Of a stretch of DNA of 64,000 nt, positions 1 to 9,061 are shown piece after piece (positions within the stretch are counted from its first letter, which is position 1; every line of letters begins with the position of its first letter). The position numbers were made by a program, and so were the translations under genes. Origin of the DNA: Faunimonas pinastri (lineage in GTDB: Bacteria; Pseudomonadota; Alphaproteobacteria; Rhizobiales; Afifellaceae). The notes under the pieces were generated by a model. It saw nothing but the letters and a program-made list of their open reading frames with translations. It was not told the DNA's origin and ran no database searches. The stretch spans positions 1 to 64,000 of the forward strand of contig NZ_FOFG01000016.1 in the NCBI RefSeq assembly GCF_900110915.1. Reading direction: 5' to 3'.

Positions 1-561
1 ACACTCCTCGATCCTGTCCAATAGCCGAGATGAGCCTCCGGATCGGGGGCTGCGGAAGCTTGGGTGCCGCGCAGGCGAGAACCGTAAGGCCCGGGCCGGA
101 GCGCGGTTCGACGGGCTCCACCACGAGACAAACCTCAACACCTTACTCGCCGCAGCACGGCTCGACCTGTAGGCGAAGGTCCAGGGCCTGCTGGCGGAGG
201 TTCATATGCACCCCACGGCAAAGCAACCGCTCTGTGCGACCCGGTGCAACAGTCTATGGTGGACATCGGGATCGGCGGTCGCGGAGGTTCAGGTGCCGCG
301 GAGGCTAAGCCATCGCTCTGAGACCAGCCGGACCAGCTTTCCCGGCCCGAGCCGAACTTAGGGGCGAACCACCACTCCCGGTTCTCCTTTGCCCCTCGTC
401 GTCGATCCATCGCTTCGGCCCGAGCACGCCCGCACGCCTGTGCAGCCATCGCCTCAAGCTCGCGAAATCCTGTCGCCCGTACTGCTATTGCCGCCTCTGA
501 TGGGCTACGATCATGCTGAAAGTCGGCGTGTCGACTTTGCCAAGAAAAGCAAGGGACGGAA
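1..561. other. Left-edge region with no convincing gene
   Basis: No reading frame here gives a protein I recognise. On the plus strand a frame is open from base 2 to a TAG at 170-172; its peptide ends in ARLDL and could be the tail of a gene entering from the left, but nothing identifies it. Two imperfect direct repeats of about 42 bases lie at 194-236 and 281-322; both begin GCGGAGGTTCA and carry CGCTCTG near their ends. The sequence just before 562 should hold the promoter of the following dehydrogenase, but no clear -35/-10 pair stands out. Confidence 0.35.
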
Positions 562-1593
562 ATGAAGGCACTTGTTCTGGAGCGTGTTCGCGAGCTGTCG
601 TTGAGGGACATCGACTTGCCGCAGGAACTCGGATCCAAGGATCTCAGGATCAAGATCGACACGGTGGGCGTCTGTGGCAGCGACGTCCATTATTATACGC
701 ATGGCCGCATAGGGCCCTTCGTGGTGAACGAGCCCATGGTGCTCGGCCACGAAGCTTCCGGCACGGTGACGGAGGTCGGCAGCGCCGTAACGAACTTCGA
801 GGTCGGCGACCGCGTCTGCGTCGAGCCGGGCATTCCTGATCTGGAGTCCCGCGCGTCCAAGCTCGGGCTCTACAATGTCGATCCGAGCGTGAGCTTCTGG
901 GCTACGCCGCCGGTTCACGGTTGCCTGACCGCGTCGGTCGTCCATCCCGCCGCTTTCACCTTCAAGCTGCCGGATAACGTCTCCTTCGCGGAAGGCGCGA
1001 TGGTGGAGCCCTTCGCCGTCGGCCTGCAGGCGGCGGTCAAGGCGAAGATCGCGCCGGGCGACCTTGGCGTCGTCATCGGCGCCGGTCCGATCGGCATCAT
1101 GGTGGCGCTTGCGGCCCTTGCCGGCGGTTGCAGCCGCGTGATCGTGGCGGATCTCGTGACGGAGAAACTGCAACAGGCGGCGCGTTATGCCGGCGTCATC
1201 CCGGTGAACATCCGCGAGAAGCCGCTGAAGGAGGCGGTTGCGGAGGCGAGCGACGATTGGGGCGCCGACGTGATCTTCGAGGCAAGCGGCAGCGCGCGCG
1301 CTTATGAAGGTATCTTCGACCTCGTGCGGCCGGGCGGCTGCCTGGTGCTGGTCGGCCTGCCGGTGGAGCCGGTGCCGTTCGACGTGTCGTCCGCGACGAC
1401 TAAGGAAGTGCGGATCGAGACGGTGTTCCGCTACGCCAATGTCTTCGATCGTGCGCTTGCGATGATCGCTTCGGGTAAGGTCGACCTGAAGCCACTGATC
1501 AGCGAGACCTTCGCCTTCGACGACAGCATCGGGGCCTTTGAGCGCGCCGCGGAGGGACGCCCCGGCGACGTGAAGCTGCAGATCAAGCTCTAG
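562..1593 (+). CDS. Xylitol/L-iditol-type NAD-dependent dehydrogenase (zinc MDR family)
   Basis: A 343-residue medium-chain dehydrogenase, the usual length for polyol dehydrogenases, expected to oxidise a sugar alcohol such as xylitol or sorbitol to the ketose with NAD+ in the cytoplasm. The catalytic zinc site is visible as Cys38 in CGSDVHYY and His63-Glu64 in GHEASG. The Rossmann motif is GAGPIG around residue 173. The lobe after EPG (about residues 88-118) lacks the four cysteines that bind structural zinc in many relatives, so only a catalytic zinc is predicted. The ATG is preceded by AAGGGACGGA. The gene stands alone and ends at a hairpin shared with the convergent hydroxyacid dehydrogenase. 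The family is sure; the exact polyol is not. Confidence 0.88.
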   Translation: MKALVLERVRELSLRDIDLPQELGSKDLRIKIDTVGVCGSDVHYYTHGRIGPFVVNEPMVLGHEASGTVTEVGSAVTNFEVGDRVCVEPGIPDLESRASKLGLYNVDPSVSFWATPPVHGCLTASVVHPAAFTFKLPDNVSFAEGAMVEPFAVGLQAAVKAKIAPGDLGVVIGAGPIGIMVALAALAGGCSRVIVADLVTEKLQQAARYAGVIPVNIREKPLKEAVAEASDDWGADVIFEASGSARAYEGIFDLVRPGGCLVLVGLPVEPVPFDVSSATTKEVRIETVFRYANVFDRALAMIASGKVDLKPLISETFAFDDSIGAFERAAEGRPGDVKLQIKL

Positions 1594-1604
1594 AACAGGG
1601 GGTG

Positions 1605-1624
1605 GCCGGCCTCTGAAGGCCGGC
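1605..1624. terminator. Hairpin between convergent genes
   Basis: An 8-bp perfect stem, GCCGGCCT with AGGCCGGC, and a 4-base loop, placed between the stop codons at 1593 (plus strand) and 1645 (minus strand). There is no strong T run on either side, so termination in both directions is inferred from position. Confidence 0.5.
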
Positions 1625-1644
1625 TCACTCTCGCGCCGGCGAGC

Positions 1645-2613
1645 TTACCGGGGCCAGGGCGTCTCGCGGACCGGGGTTAGCGGTCCCTTGCCGGAGAACC
1701 ATGTGATCAGATTGTCGACGACCAGCTGGCCCATGGCGCGGCGCGTTTCCGCCGAGGCCGAGCCGATATGCGGCAGCAGGACCACATGCTCCATCGCGAT
1801 CAGTTCGGCCGGTACCTCTGGCTCGTGCTCGTAGACATCGAGGCCCGCGCCGAGAATGGTCTTGTCGGCAAGCGCCCGGATCAGCGACTGTTCGTCCACG
1901 ACGCTGCCACGCGCCACGTTGATCAGCACGCCCTCAGGTCCGAGCGCGGCGAGCACCTCGGCGTTCACAAGATGCGTCGTCTCCACGCCACCAGGTGTCA
2001 CCACGACCAGCACATCCACGGCAGCCGCCATCGCCACGAGGTCGCTATAGAAGCGGAAATCCACGTCGGCCTTGCGGGTGCGGCCGAAATAGGAAATCTC
2101 GACGCCGAAGGGCACGAGGCGGTTTGCGATGGCCTTGCCGATGCGGCCGAGGCCCATGATGCCGATCTTACGGTTGCGCAGCGTCGGCGAAAGGGCGAAG
2201 GGGCGCTCCGTCCATTTGCCCGCGCGAAGATAGCGATCGGCCTGCGGGATCTGGCGGAGCGTCGCGAGCAGCAGGCCGATGGTGAGATCGGCGACCTCGT
2301 CGCTCAGAACGTCAGGCGTGTGCGTGACCATCACGCCACGCCGGGCCGCTTCGGCAGCGTCGATATTGTCGTAGCCGACGCCGAAATTTGCAACGATCTC
2401 GAGATTGGGCAGGCGATCGAGGAACGCGCCGTCGATCTGAGTATGGCCGCCGCCGGTCGCGATGCCGCGAATGCTCGGCCCGATATCTCTGATGAAAGCG
2501 TCCCGGTCGGCGGCTTCCCAGGGGCGGTGCGCAGTGAAGGCATGATCGAGCTGATCCATGACATGCGGCAGCATGGGGCCGGTAATCAGCACATTGGTGT
2601 TCTTGTCGAGCAT
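1645..2613 (-). CDS. D-2-hydroxyacid dehydrogenase (glyoxylate/hydroxypyruvate reductase type)
   Basis: A 322-residue member of the D-isomer 2-hydroxyacid dehydrogenase family, expected to reduce glyoxylate, hydroxypyruvate or a similar 2-oxoacid with NAD(P)H. The NAD-binding motif is GLGRIGKA in the middle of the protein. It is followed by the basic stretch FGRTRKADV, which suggests NADPH preference. The catalytic set is visible as the Arg in NVARGSVVDE, the Glu in DVYEHEPEVP and the His in LLPHIGSA. A strong ribosome binding site, GGGGAGGAACC, precedes the ATG. It is followed downstream on the same strand by nothing before the hairpin at 1605-1624. The substrate is not determined by sequence. 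Confidence 0.88.
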   Translation of the reverse strand: MLDKNTNVLITGPMLPHVMDQLDHAFTAHRPWEAADRDAFIRDIGPSIRGIATGGGHTQIDGAFLDRLPNLEIVANFGVGYDNIDAAEAARRGVMVTHTPDVLSDEVADLTIGLLLATLRQIPQADRYLRAGKWTERPFALSPTLRNRKIGIMGLGRIGKAIANRLVPFGVEISYFGRTRKADVDFRFYSDLVAMAAAVDVLVVVTPGGVETTHLVNAEVLAALGPEGVLINVARGSVVDEQSLIRALADKTILGAGLDVYEHEPEVPAELIAMEHVVLLPHIGSASAETRRAMGQLVVDNLITWFSGKGPLTPVRETPWPR

Positions 2614-2652
2614 GGTTCCTCCCCGGTATTGCCCTGCGACTTCTAATCCGGC

Positions 2653-3729
2653 CTACCGGCTGCCGCTACCCCCGTCCTGAGCTTCCGAACGCGGCGGGTA
2701 GGGATGCGCGACCCCATGGATATCCTCCACCGTGCACGCGCCATCTTCTGTCGAAACGTAGTTCGGGCCGACCGGCACCTTGCCGTGGCCGCCCGGGATA
2801 TCGAGCACGTAGGTCGGCTGGCAGAGCCCGGAGAAGCGACCCCGGAGCGCGCGCATGACCGCCTGTCCCTCGTCGATCGTGGTGCGGAAGTGCGACGTGC
2901 CGGGCGCGAGGTCGCCATGGTGGAGGTAATAGGGCTTCACCCGGTTCTCCACGAAGCGGCGCATCAGGAGGCCGAGCACCGCCGGGTCGTCGTTGACCCC
3001 GCGAAGCAGCACGGACTGGCTGAGCAGCGGGATGCCGGCATCGGCAAGCGTGGCGAGGGCGGCGCAGGCGGGAGGTGTCAGCTCGCGCGGATGATTTGAA
3101 TGAACCACGACATAGATTGCCTTGCCCGCGATCCGCAGTGCTGAGGCCATCGCGGCGTCCACGCGGTCGGGAGTGACCACGGGAACGCGGCTGTGCCAGC
3201 GCACGACCTTCACGTGCTCGATGGTCGCCAGCCTTTCGCCCAGCTCCGCGATCCGGCGCGGGCTCAGGATCAGCGGATCGCCCCCGGTGATGACGACCTC
3301 CCAGATCTCCGGCCGGGCCGCGACATAGGCCAAAGCTTCATCCAGCGTCTCGTCGGAGAGCATCGTCGGCTGGCTCGGGCCGACCATCTCGCGACGGAAG
3401 CAGAAGCGGCAATAGACCGGGCAGACATGGACGAGCTTCAGGAGCACGCGATCGGGATAACGATGGACCAGGCCGGGAACCGGGCTATGCGGATGGTCGC
3501 CGATGGGGTCGTCGCGCTCCTCCGGCAGATGGTGGAGCTCGGCGGCGTCCGGCACGAACTGGCGGGCAATGGGATCGCCCGGATCGGCGGCGTCGATGAG
3601 ATCGGCCATGGCCGGGCTGATGGACACGGCATAGCGCGCGGCGACGGCCTCCAGCGCCGGCAGCCGCTCGGGCGCGACGAGGCCGGCTTTCGCCAGATGG
3701 GCCGGGCGGCGAAGGGTCCGTCCCGTCAC
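2653..3729 (-). CDS. epmB: EF-P (R)-beta-lysine pathway radical SAM aminomutase, EpmB/KamA-like
   Basis: A 358-residue lysine 2,3-aminomutase-family radical SAM enzyme. The iron-sulfur motif is CPVYCRFC (Cys103, Cys107, Cys110) and the pyridoxal-phosphate lysine lies in DIPGGHGK near the C terminus. The start is a GTG that overlaps the TGA of epmA as GTGA, so the two are translationally coupled; no ATG lies upstream in frame without entering epmA. EpmB makes (R)-beta-lysine, which EpmA attaches to elongation factor P. The next gene in this group, divergently placed, is efp itself, which supports EpmB over a catabolic lysine aminomutase. At 358 residues it lacks the C-terminal extension of clostridial KamA. 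Confidence 0.85.
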   Translation of the reverse strand: MTGRTLRRPAHLAKAGLVAPERLPALEAVAARYAVSISPAMADLIDAADPGDPIARQFVPDAAELHHLPEERDDPIGDHPHSPVPGLVHRYPDRVLLKLVHVCPVYCRFCFRREMVGPSQPTMLSDETLDEALAYVAARPEIWEVVITGGDPLILSPRRIAELGERLATIEHVKVVRWHSRVPVVTPDRVDAAMASALRIAGKAIYVVVHSNHPRELTPPACAALATLADAGIPLLSQSVLLRGVNDDPAVLGLLMRRFVENRVKPYYLHHGDLAPGTSHFRTTIDEGQAVMRALRGRFSGLCQPTYVLDIPGGHGKVPVGPNYVSTEDGACTVEDIHGVAHPYPPRSEAQDGGSGSR

Positions 3730-4805
3730 GTCGAACGGCCCGGCATCGCGTGGGAAGGAGTGGCGAGCGGTGTCCAGATCACCTGCTCGATGCGCGCGGC
3801 CCCGGTCGCCAGCATGACCAGGCGGTCTAGCCCGAGCGCGATACCGCTCGCCGGCGGCATGGTGGCGAGCGCCTGGAGAAAATCCTCGTCCAGCGGATAG
3901 CGCTCGCCGTAGATCCTCTGCTTTTCCGCCATGTCCGCCTCGAAGCGTCTGCGCTGCTCGGCCGCATCGGTCAGTTCGCCGAAGCCGTTCGCCAGTTCCA
4001 CGCCGCAGGCATAGAGCTCGAACCGTTCCGACAGGCGCGGATCGCACCGTTTGCGACGGGCCAGCGCCGCCTCGCTCGCGGGGTAGTCGAGCAGGATCGT
4101 CGGCCGGCCGAAACCGAGATGCGGTTCGATCCGGTCGGAAAGGATACGGCTGAAGATGTCCGACCAGGTGTCGTCGGCAGCCGTGCGGATGCCGATCGCG
4201 GCGGCCGCTTCTGCCAGCCGCCCCGGTTCGGGGGCCGCGTCGGCGTGGGCGGGAAGCGTTGCCATCAGGTCGAGCCCGGCGAAGCGGGAGAAGGCCTCCG
4301 GCACGGGCAGGCGCTCCGGCTCGGCGAAGGGATCGGCCTCCCGCCCTCGAAAGCGGAAAACGTCGGCGCCCGCCGCTTGCGCCGCCAGCCGCATCAGCGC
4401 GGCGCAATCCTCCATCAGCCGATGGTAGGGCTCGCCGGCGCGATACCATTCCAGCATGCTGAATTCCGGATGGTGCAGGGCGCTCTGCTCGCGGTTGCGG
4501 AAAACATGCGCCAGCGTGAAGATCCGCTCCTCGCCTGCCGCCAGAAGCTTCTTGCAGGCGAATTCCGGGGACGTGTGGAGATAGAAGGGCGTGCGCGACG
4601 CATCGGGGCCGATGAGGTCGGCCTGGAAGGCATGAAGATGCGTTTCGTTGCCGGGCGAAACCTGCAGGGCCGCGGTCTCCACCTCGATGAAGTCCTCGTC
4701 CATGAAGAAGCCACGGAGCGCGTTGACGATCCGGTTGCGCGCCAGAAGGAAAGGGCGGCGGTCGGCATGAATATCGCGATGCCACCAGGGTGAAACAGAG
4801 GCCAT
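3726..4805 (-). CDS. epmA: EF-P--lysine ligase EpmA (PoxA/GenX)
   Basis: A 359-residue class II lysyl-tRNA synthetase-like catalytic domain without the N-terminal anticodon-binding domain, as in EpmA. It activates (R)-beta-lysine with ATP and transfers it to a lysine of elongation factor P. Class II motif 2 is seen as FRNRE followed by HHPEFSMLEWYRA, and motif 3 as GIALGLDRLVML near the C terminus. The start chosen is the ATG at 4805, preceded by AAAGAGATAG. A longer frame from 4838 adds 11 residues without better support. The gene is divergent from efp across about 130 bases and overlaps epmB by four. Confidence 0.9.
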   Translation of the reverse strand: MASVSPWWHRDIHADRRPFLLARNRIVNALRGFFMDEDFIEVETAALQVSPGNETHLHAFQADLIGPDASRTPFYLHTSPEFACKKLLAAGEERIFTLAHVFRNREQSALHHPEFSMLEWYRAGEPYHRLMEDCAALMRLAAQAAGADVFRFRGREADPFAEPERLPVPEAFSRFAGLDLMATLPAHADAAPEPGRLAEAAAAIGIRTAADDTWSDIFSRILSDRIEPHLGFGRPTILLDYPASEAALARRKRCDPRLSERFELYACGVELANGFGELTDAAEQRRRFEADMAEKQRIYGERYPLDEDFLQALATMPPASGIALGLDRLVMLATGAARIEQVIWTPLATPSHAMPGRST

Positions 4806-4933
4806 GTCTTCTATCTCTTTACGCGTCGCGCCCTGCAAGAAGGCTGGTCATTCCGCCCGATATCACTATGGTGCGCCCAAACTGCCGGCGGTCCGGGCCG
4901 GCTCACAGACATATCGCTTATTGAGGTCAAGAC

Positions 4934-5500
4934 GTGAAGGTTATCGCGAGCTCCATTCGCAAGGGAAACATCCTTGAGCTGGATGGCCAGCTTTTCACCG
5001 TTTTGACGGCGGAAAGCTTCTTCCCCGGCAAGGGCACCCCCACGACGCAGGTCGAAATGCGCCGGCTGTCCGACGGCGTGAAGACCGTGCAGCGCTACAA
5101 GACCACCGAGCAGGTCGAACGCGCCTATGTCGAGGAGCAGGAATACACCTACCTTTATCAGGATGGTGAAGCCTATGTCTTCATGAACCCGGAAAGCTTC
5201 GACCAGATTCCGGTGACCGGCGACGTGCTGGGCGACCAGGCGGTGTACCTGCAGGAAGGCATGGCCTGCCATATCTCCGTCTTCGAAGGCGTCGCCGTGG
5301 CGATCGAGCTGCCGCAGCGCGTCACCCTGGAAGTGACGGAGACGGAGCCCACCATGAAGGGGCAGACGGCGTCCTCCTCCTACAAGCCGGCGATCCTCTC
5401 CAACGGCGTCCGTTCCGCCGTTCCGCCGCATATCGCGACCGGCACGCGCGTCGTCGTCATGACGTCGGATGGTTCCTACGTCGAGCGCGCCAAGGACTGA
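4934..5500 (+). CDS. efp: Elongation factor P
   Basis: A 188-residue three-domain EF-P, the standard length. It binds the ribosome between the P and E sites and relieves stalling at consecutive prolines. The tip loop of domain I reads FFPGKGTP, with Lys33 as the expected site of beta-lysylation by EpmA/EpmB, whose genes are divergent just upstream. The start is GTG, preceded by a GAGG sequence. A hairpin terminator follows at 5526-5553. The proline-rich BcsB and other proline-rich proteins of this window are plausible clients, which is inference. Confidence 0.96.
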   Translation: MKVIASSIRKGNILELDGQLFTVLTAESFFPGKGTPTTQVEMRRLSDGVKTVQRYKTTEQVERAYVEEQEYTYLYQDGEAYVFMNPESFDQIPVTGDVLGDQAVYLQEGMACHISVFEGVAVAIELPQRVTLEVTETEPTMKGQTASSSYKPAILSNGVRSAVPPHIATGTRVVVMTSDGSYVERAKD

Positions 5501-5525
5501 GGCGCTCCTTCCCCGGGTTTTTGAC

Positions 5526-5553
5526 AAGGCCGCTCCATTCGGGGCGGCCTTTT
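5526..5553 (+). terminator. Rho-independent terminator of efp
   Basis: Stem AAGGCCGC (5526-5533) pairs with GCGGCCTT (5544-5551), extended inward by one wobble and two further pairs, and ends in TTTT. It also lies just past the stop of the convergent MFS gene on the other strand. Confidence 0.75.
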
Positions 5554-5565
5554 GCGTTTGGGCGA

Positions 5566-6924
5566 TCAGCTTTCCGCTGTGTCGCGGGTCAGGCGGCGGA
5601 AACTGCTGGCCGTCGCGCCGCCCAGAGCGAGCGCCACGCCCAGCCAGAGCGCGACCTGTGTCTGGTTGTGCGTAAAGAGCCCGAAGATTCCGGCGACCAG
5701 CGCCGCGCCGACGGATTGCCCCACGAGGCGTCCCGTTGATTGCAGGCCACTGGCGCCACCGCTGCGGTTGCGCGGCGCGCTGGAAATGATCGCCTTGTTG
5801 TTCGGCGACTGGAAAAGGCCAAAGCCGAAGCCGGTCAGCGCCAGCCGCCAGACGATGTCCAGTGTGCTGGGATGCGCCGGCAGCAGCGCCGTCGCGGCAA
5901 GGCCGGCGGCCATGAAGGCGAGGCCGATGCCGCCGAGCTTGCCCGGCTCGAACCGGTCGGCGAGACGGCCGGCGATCGGCGCCATCATGGCGGTGGCCAG
6001 CGGCCACGGCGTCATCAGCAGGCCGGTCTGCGTGTCCGTCTTTCCCAGGACGTCCTGAAAGAAGAAGGGCAGGGAGACGAAAGCCAGCATCTGAGCGGAG
6101 AAGGAGCAGAAGGACGTCGCCATGGAGAGCGCGAAGATCGGCCGGCGCAGGAGATCCACCGGCAGCATAGGCGCTGGAAGGGAAAGCTGACGGCGAACGA
6201 AGACGATGCCGATCAGGATCGCCGCGCCGAGTTCCGCCAGCGGTATGGTGAGATCCTGATGATGGCTTAGCCCGTCGATGCCGATGATCAGCAGTCCGAA
6301 GGTGAGCGCATTGAGGATCGCGCTCTTCCAGTCGAAGCGATGACTGGAAAGGGGCGTCCGCGGCAGGGTCTTCGCGGCGATGATCAGCGCGAGGATGCCA
6401 AGCGGCACGTTGACCAGGAAGAGCCATTCCCAATGCGCGACGGACAGGATCGCCGCGGCGACGCTGGGCCCGGCCGCCGACGAGACGCCAACCACCAGTG
6501 CGGTGTAGCCCACGCCTTGCCCGAGCAGTCGCTGCGGGAAGATGAAGCGGACCAGCGCGATGTTGACGCTCATGATGCCGGCCGCGCCGAAGCCCTGCAG
6601 CACGCGCGCGAGGATCAGGAAGGTCAGCGAGGTGGAATTGGCGCAGAGGAACGATGCGAGGGTGAAGATCGCCAGGCCCGACCAGTAGATCCGCTTGTAG
6701 CCGAGGATTTCGCCCAGCGACGAAAGCGGCAGCAGCGAGACCGTGACCGCGAGCTGGTAGGCATTCAGAACCCAGATCACCTCCGACGAGTTGATCTGCA
6801 GGTCCTTGGCTATGGAGGGCAGGGCGACGTTGACGATCGCCCCGTCCAGCACAGCCATGGTCAGGGCGATACCGATCGTGAGGAAGGCGAGACCGCGCTG
6901 CGGATTGGGAATGCCGTCTTGCAT
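5566..6924 (-). CDS. MFS exporter, DHA2 (EmrB/QacA-type) family
   Basis: A 452-residue integral membrane protein with many hydrophobic segments, expected to export drugs or other small molecules using the proton gradient. The motif LDGAIVNVALPSIA in the first membrane segment and the sequence GEILGYKRIY after segment 2 are typical of the DHA2 drug:H+ antiporters; LARVLQGFGAAG corresponds to the conserved segment 4 motif. The ATG at 6924 has only a weak purine-rich upstream region. There is no adjacent membrane-fusion protein. The substrate is unknown. Confidence 0.85.
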   Translation of the reverse strand: MQDGIPNPQRGLAFLTIGIALTMAVLDGAIVNVALPSIAKDLQINSSEVIWVLNAYQLAVTVSLLPLSSLGEILGYKRIYWSGLAIFTLASFLCANSTSLTFLILARVLQGFGAAGIMSVNIALVRFIFPQRLLGQGVGYTALVVGVSSAAGPSVAAAILSVAHWEWLFLVNVPLGILALIIAAKTLPRTPLSSHRFDWKSAILNALTFGLLIIGIDGLSHHQDLTIPLAELGAAILIGIVFVRRQLSLPAPMLPVDLLRRPIFALSMATSFCSFSAQMLAFVSLPFFFQDVLGKTDTQTGLLMTPWPLATAMMAPIAGRLADRFEPGKLGGIGLAFMAAGLAATALLPAHPSTLDIVWRLALTGFGFGLFQSPNNKAIISSAPRNRSGGASGLQSTGRLVGQSVGAALVAGIFGLFTHNQTQVALWLGVALALGGATASSFRRLTRDTAES

Positions 6925-7098
6925 GAACTTGCTTTTCGTCGGGAGGAACGGGGCGGGCCGAAGATGCCAGGCACGCCGGCAGGTATATCGGTAGCGCCCC
7001 CTTTGTACAGACGCGAATGACGGAGCTGCGAGCGGCTTTTCGTCCCGCAGCTGTCCTCTACCGCCTCAATTTTGCATAGCAGCAATCCGCCCATGAGC

Positions 7099-7127
7099 TT
7101 GCTGCGCTGCAACGGAAAATCTATACA
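7099..7127 (+). promoter_or_regulatory. Sigma-70-type promoter of the candidate sRNA
   Basis: A TTGCTG box at 7099-7104 and TATACA at 7122-7127 are separated by 17 bases. Transcription would begin near 7130, at the first base of the predicted sRNA. Confidence 0.6.
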
Positions 7128-7129
7128 TG

Positions 7130-7202
7130 GGGCTCGCCCTTATAGGGCGTTTCCTCCCTAGACTTAGGGCCGCCGGTGCAAACCGTGCGGCCTCTTTTTT
7201 TG
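7130..7202 (+). ncRNA. Candidate MmgR/suhB-family (alpha-r8) small RNA
   Basis: About 73-77 nucleotides with the layout of the rhizobial MmgR (suhB) RNAs. A first hairpin, CGCCCT with AGGGCG (7135-7149), is followed by a single-stranded TTTCCTCCCT (7150-7159). A second hairpin, GGCCGC with GCGGCC plus an inner CGGT/ACCG (7168-7192), ends in a run of eight T's broken only by one C at its start. The exposed pyrimidine stretch is anti-Shine-Dalgarno-like and would pair with mRNA leaders. In Sinorhizobium, MmgR limits polyhydroxybutyrate accumulation. The family assignment is from memory of that motif and size; the hairpin-terminator and upstream promoter are seen directly. No protein is encoded here. 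Confidence 0.68.
7168..7202 (+). terminator. Terminator hairpin of the candidate sRNA
   Basis: GGCCGC (7168-7173) pairs with GCGGCC (7187-7192), with an inner CGGT/ACCG stem, a GCAA loop and one bulged T, followed by TCTTTTTTTT. Confidence 0.8.
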
Positions 7203-7424
7203 TCTGTCGTTCAGGCGCGCCGTGTCTGATTGCCGGGCGGGATGACGGGCTTCAGGCCGGAGGTTCAGGCTCGCGTCGTCCGTCCTGCTCACGGTCGCGG
7301 CGGTGCGGCGGCATCGGAAGGCCGGGGGAGCACGCCCCGCCGCTGCGGTGGCGCTCCTGCGAAATACCCCTGGCGCCGACCCGGTCAAATGCACGAGAGC
7401 GCCCGGCCAGCATGTTCCGCCGCG

Positions 7425-8927
7425 TCAGTCGACCGTGTCTTCCGCGTTGCTGGCGATCGCCTCCGCCTGGCGGCGGGTCGCGGTCCGGCTCTTCTTCTGC
7501 TGCTTGTGGCCGCTGATGTCGGCACCCGCATTGCGGGGGAACTTGAGGTTCCAGTAGGTCGCCAGCAGAGAAATGGCCGTCACGGTCAGGAAGGCCGCGG
7601 AGAAATCGGATGGCACCGGGCGGGGATGATCGTTGACAAGCGTGGAAAGGTGAAGCGCGGTCGCCGCGACGCAGATGCCGAAGGACAGCATCAGCTGCTG
7701 GAACGTCGTGTAGAAGCTCGTCGCCGAGCTTATCCTGGAGGCCGGGATCTCGTCATAGGCGACGGTGTTGTAGGCCGTGAACTGGAACGACATGAAGAAG
7801 CCGCTGACCAGCAGCACCGCGAAAATGACCGAGGACGGCCAGTCCGGCCGGAAGGCGGCGCAGACGGCGTAGCAGAGGCTGGCGATCACGCCGTTCACCA
7901 CCAGCGATATCCGGAACCCCATCCGCCTCAGGATGATCGGAGCCATGGCCTTCATGCTCATGGAGCCCATGGCGGTGGCAAAGGTTATGAGGCCGCTTTC
8001 CGCGGCGGAGCGACCGAAGCCGATCTGCATCATCAGGGGCAGGAGGAAAGGATGCGCACCCTGCGTGATGCGGGTGAGCGAGCCGCCGATCACCGAAAGA
8101 TTGAAGGTGCGAATCCGCATCAGCGAAAGATCGAGGATGGGCTCCGGGTGTCGCCGTGCGTGCAGCACGTAGAGGATGCCGCTGACGAGGCCGACGCCGA
8201 TCAGGATCGCGATGTCGGGGCCGCCGCCGTCACGGCTTCCCATCTCGAAGCCGAAGAGCAGCGAGCCCAGCGATACGCCAGAGAGCACGAGACCCAGGAA
8301 ATCGAAGCGGCCCGGCTTTTCCTCGCGGATGTCCCCGATGAATATCGAAACCAGCGTGATGCCCAGAACGCCGATCGGGACGTTGATGTAGAAAATCCAG
8401 CGCCAGTCGAGATAGCTGACGATCAGGCCGCCGACCGGCGGACCAATGATCGGGCCGATAAGGGCCGGAACGAGCAGCCAGGACATGGCGGAGATCATGT
8501 CGGACCGCGCCACGCTTCGCAGCAGCACGAGGCGGCCGACCGGCATCATCATGGCGCCGCCGAGCCCCTGAAGGAATCGCGCGAAGACCAGGAAGCCCAG
8601 GCTCGGAGCCTGCCCGCACAGGATCGAACCCAGCGTGAAGATGGCGATCGCGATGCGGAAGACGTTCTTGGCGCCGAACCGGTCGGCGATCTTGCCGCTG
8701 GCGGGAATGAAGACGGCGAGGCTGAGGAGGTAGGAGGTGAGCGCCACGCTCATATGGGCGGCTGTCACGCCGAAGTCCCGCGCCATGGTGGGCAGGGCCG
8801 TCGCGAGCACCGTGGCGTCGAGTTGTTCCATGAACATGGCGCTGGCGATGATCAGCGCGACGGTGCGGAAATTAGACTTTTGTGCAGGCGCTGCGACGGC
8901 GCTGAAGACTTGCTCGGACATGATCAC
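7425..8927 (-). CDS. MFS exporter, DHA2 family (EmrB-like)
   Basis: A 500-residue multidrug-type major facilitator. The first membrane segment contains MEQLDATVLATALPTMA, the DHA2 signature, followed by GKIADRFGAKNVF after segment 2 and FARFLQGLGGAMMMP. The start may be the GTG at 8927, which sits six bases after GGAAG, or the ATG two codons on. It is a second DHA2 exporter about 500 bases from the one ending at 5566, but the two are not obviously recent duplicates, since their lengths and motifs differ. No accessory EmrA-like gene is beside it. Substrate unknown. Confidence 0.85.
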   Translation of the reverse strand: MIMSEQVFSAVAAPAQKSNFRTVALIIASAMFMEQLDATVLATALPTMARDFGVTAAHMSVALTSYLLSLAVFIPASGKIADRFGAKNVFRIAIAIFTLGSILCGQAPSLGFLVFARFLQGLGGAMMMPVGRLVLLRSVARSDMISAMSWLLVPALIGPIIGPPVGGLIVSYLDWRWIFYINVPIGVLGITLVSIFIGDIREEKPGRFDFLGLVLSGVSLGSLLFGFEMGSRDGGGPDIAILIGVGLVSGILYVLHARRHPEPILDLSLMRIRTFNLSVIGGSLTRITQGAHPFLLPLMMQIGFGRSAAESGLITFATAMGSMSMKAMAPIILRRMGFRISLVVNGVIASLCYAVCAAFRPDWPSSVIFAVLLVSGFFMSFQFTAYNTVAYDEIPASRISSATSFYTTFQQLMLSFGICVAATALHLSTLVNDHPRPVPSDFSAAFLTVTAISLLATYWNLKFPRNAGADISGHKQQKKSRTATRRQAEAIASNAEDTVD

Positions 8928-9061
8928 CAGCCGCTTCCACGTCGATCGCCGGCGCGGGAGACGAAACGAACGAGGTCGGTCCGGGAGGGCCGATCAATAA
9001 GGGGACAGAACCGATATAGGGTGCTTCGTACCTGCGGCAAAGCGCATATCGCACAGGCCTG

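Noticed and set aside
3730-4785. N-terminal extension of the lysine aminomutase-like protein
   Set aside because: It lies within epmA in another frame; the family's start agrees with the GTG at 3729.
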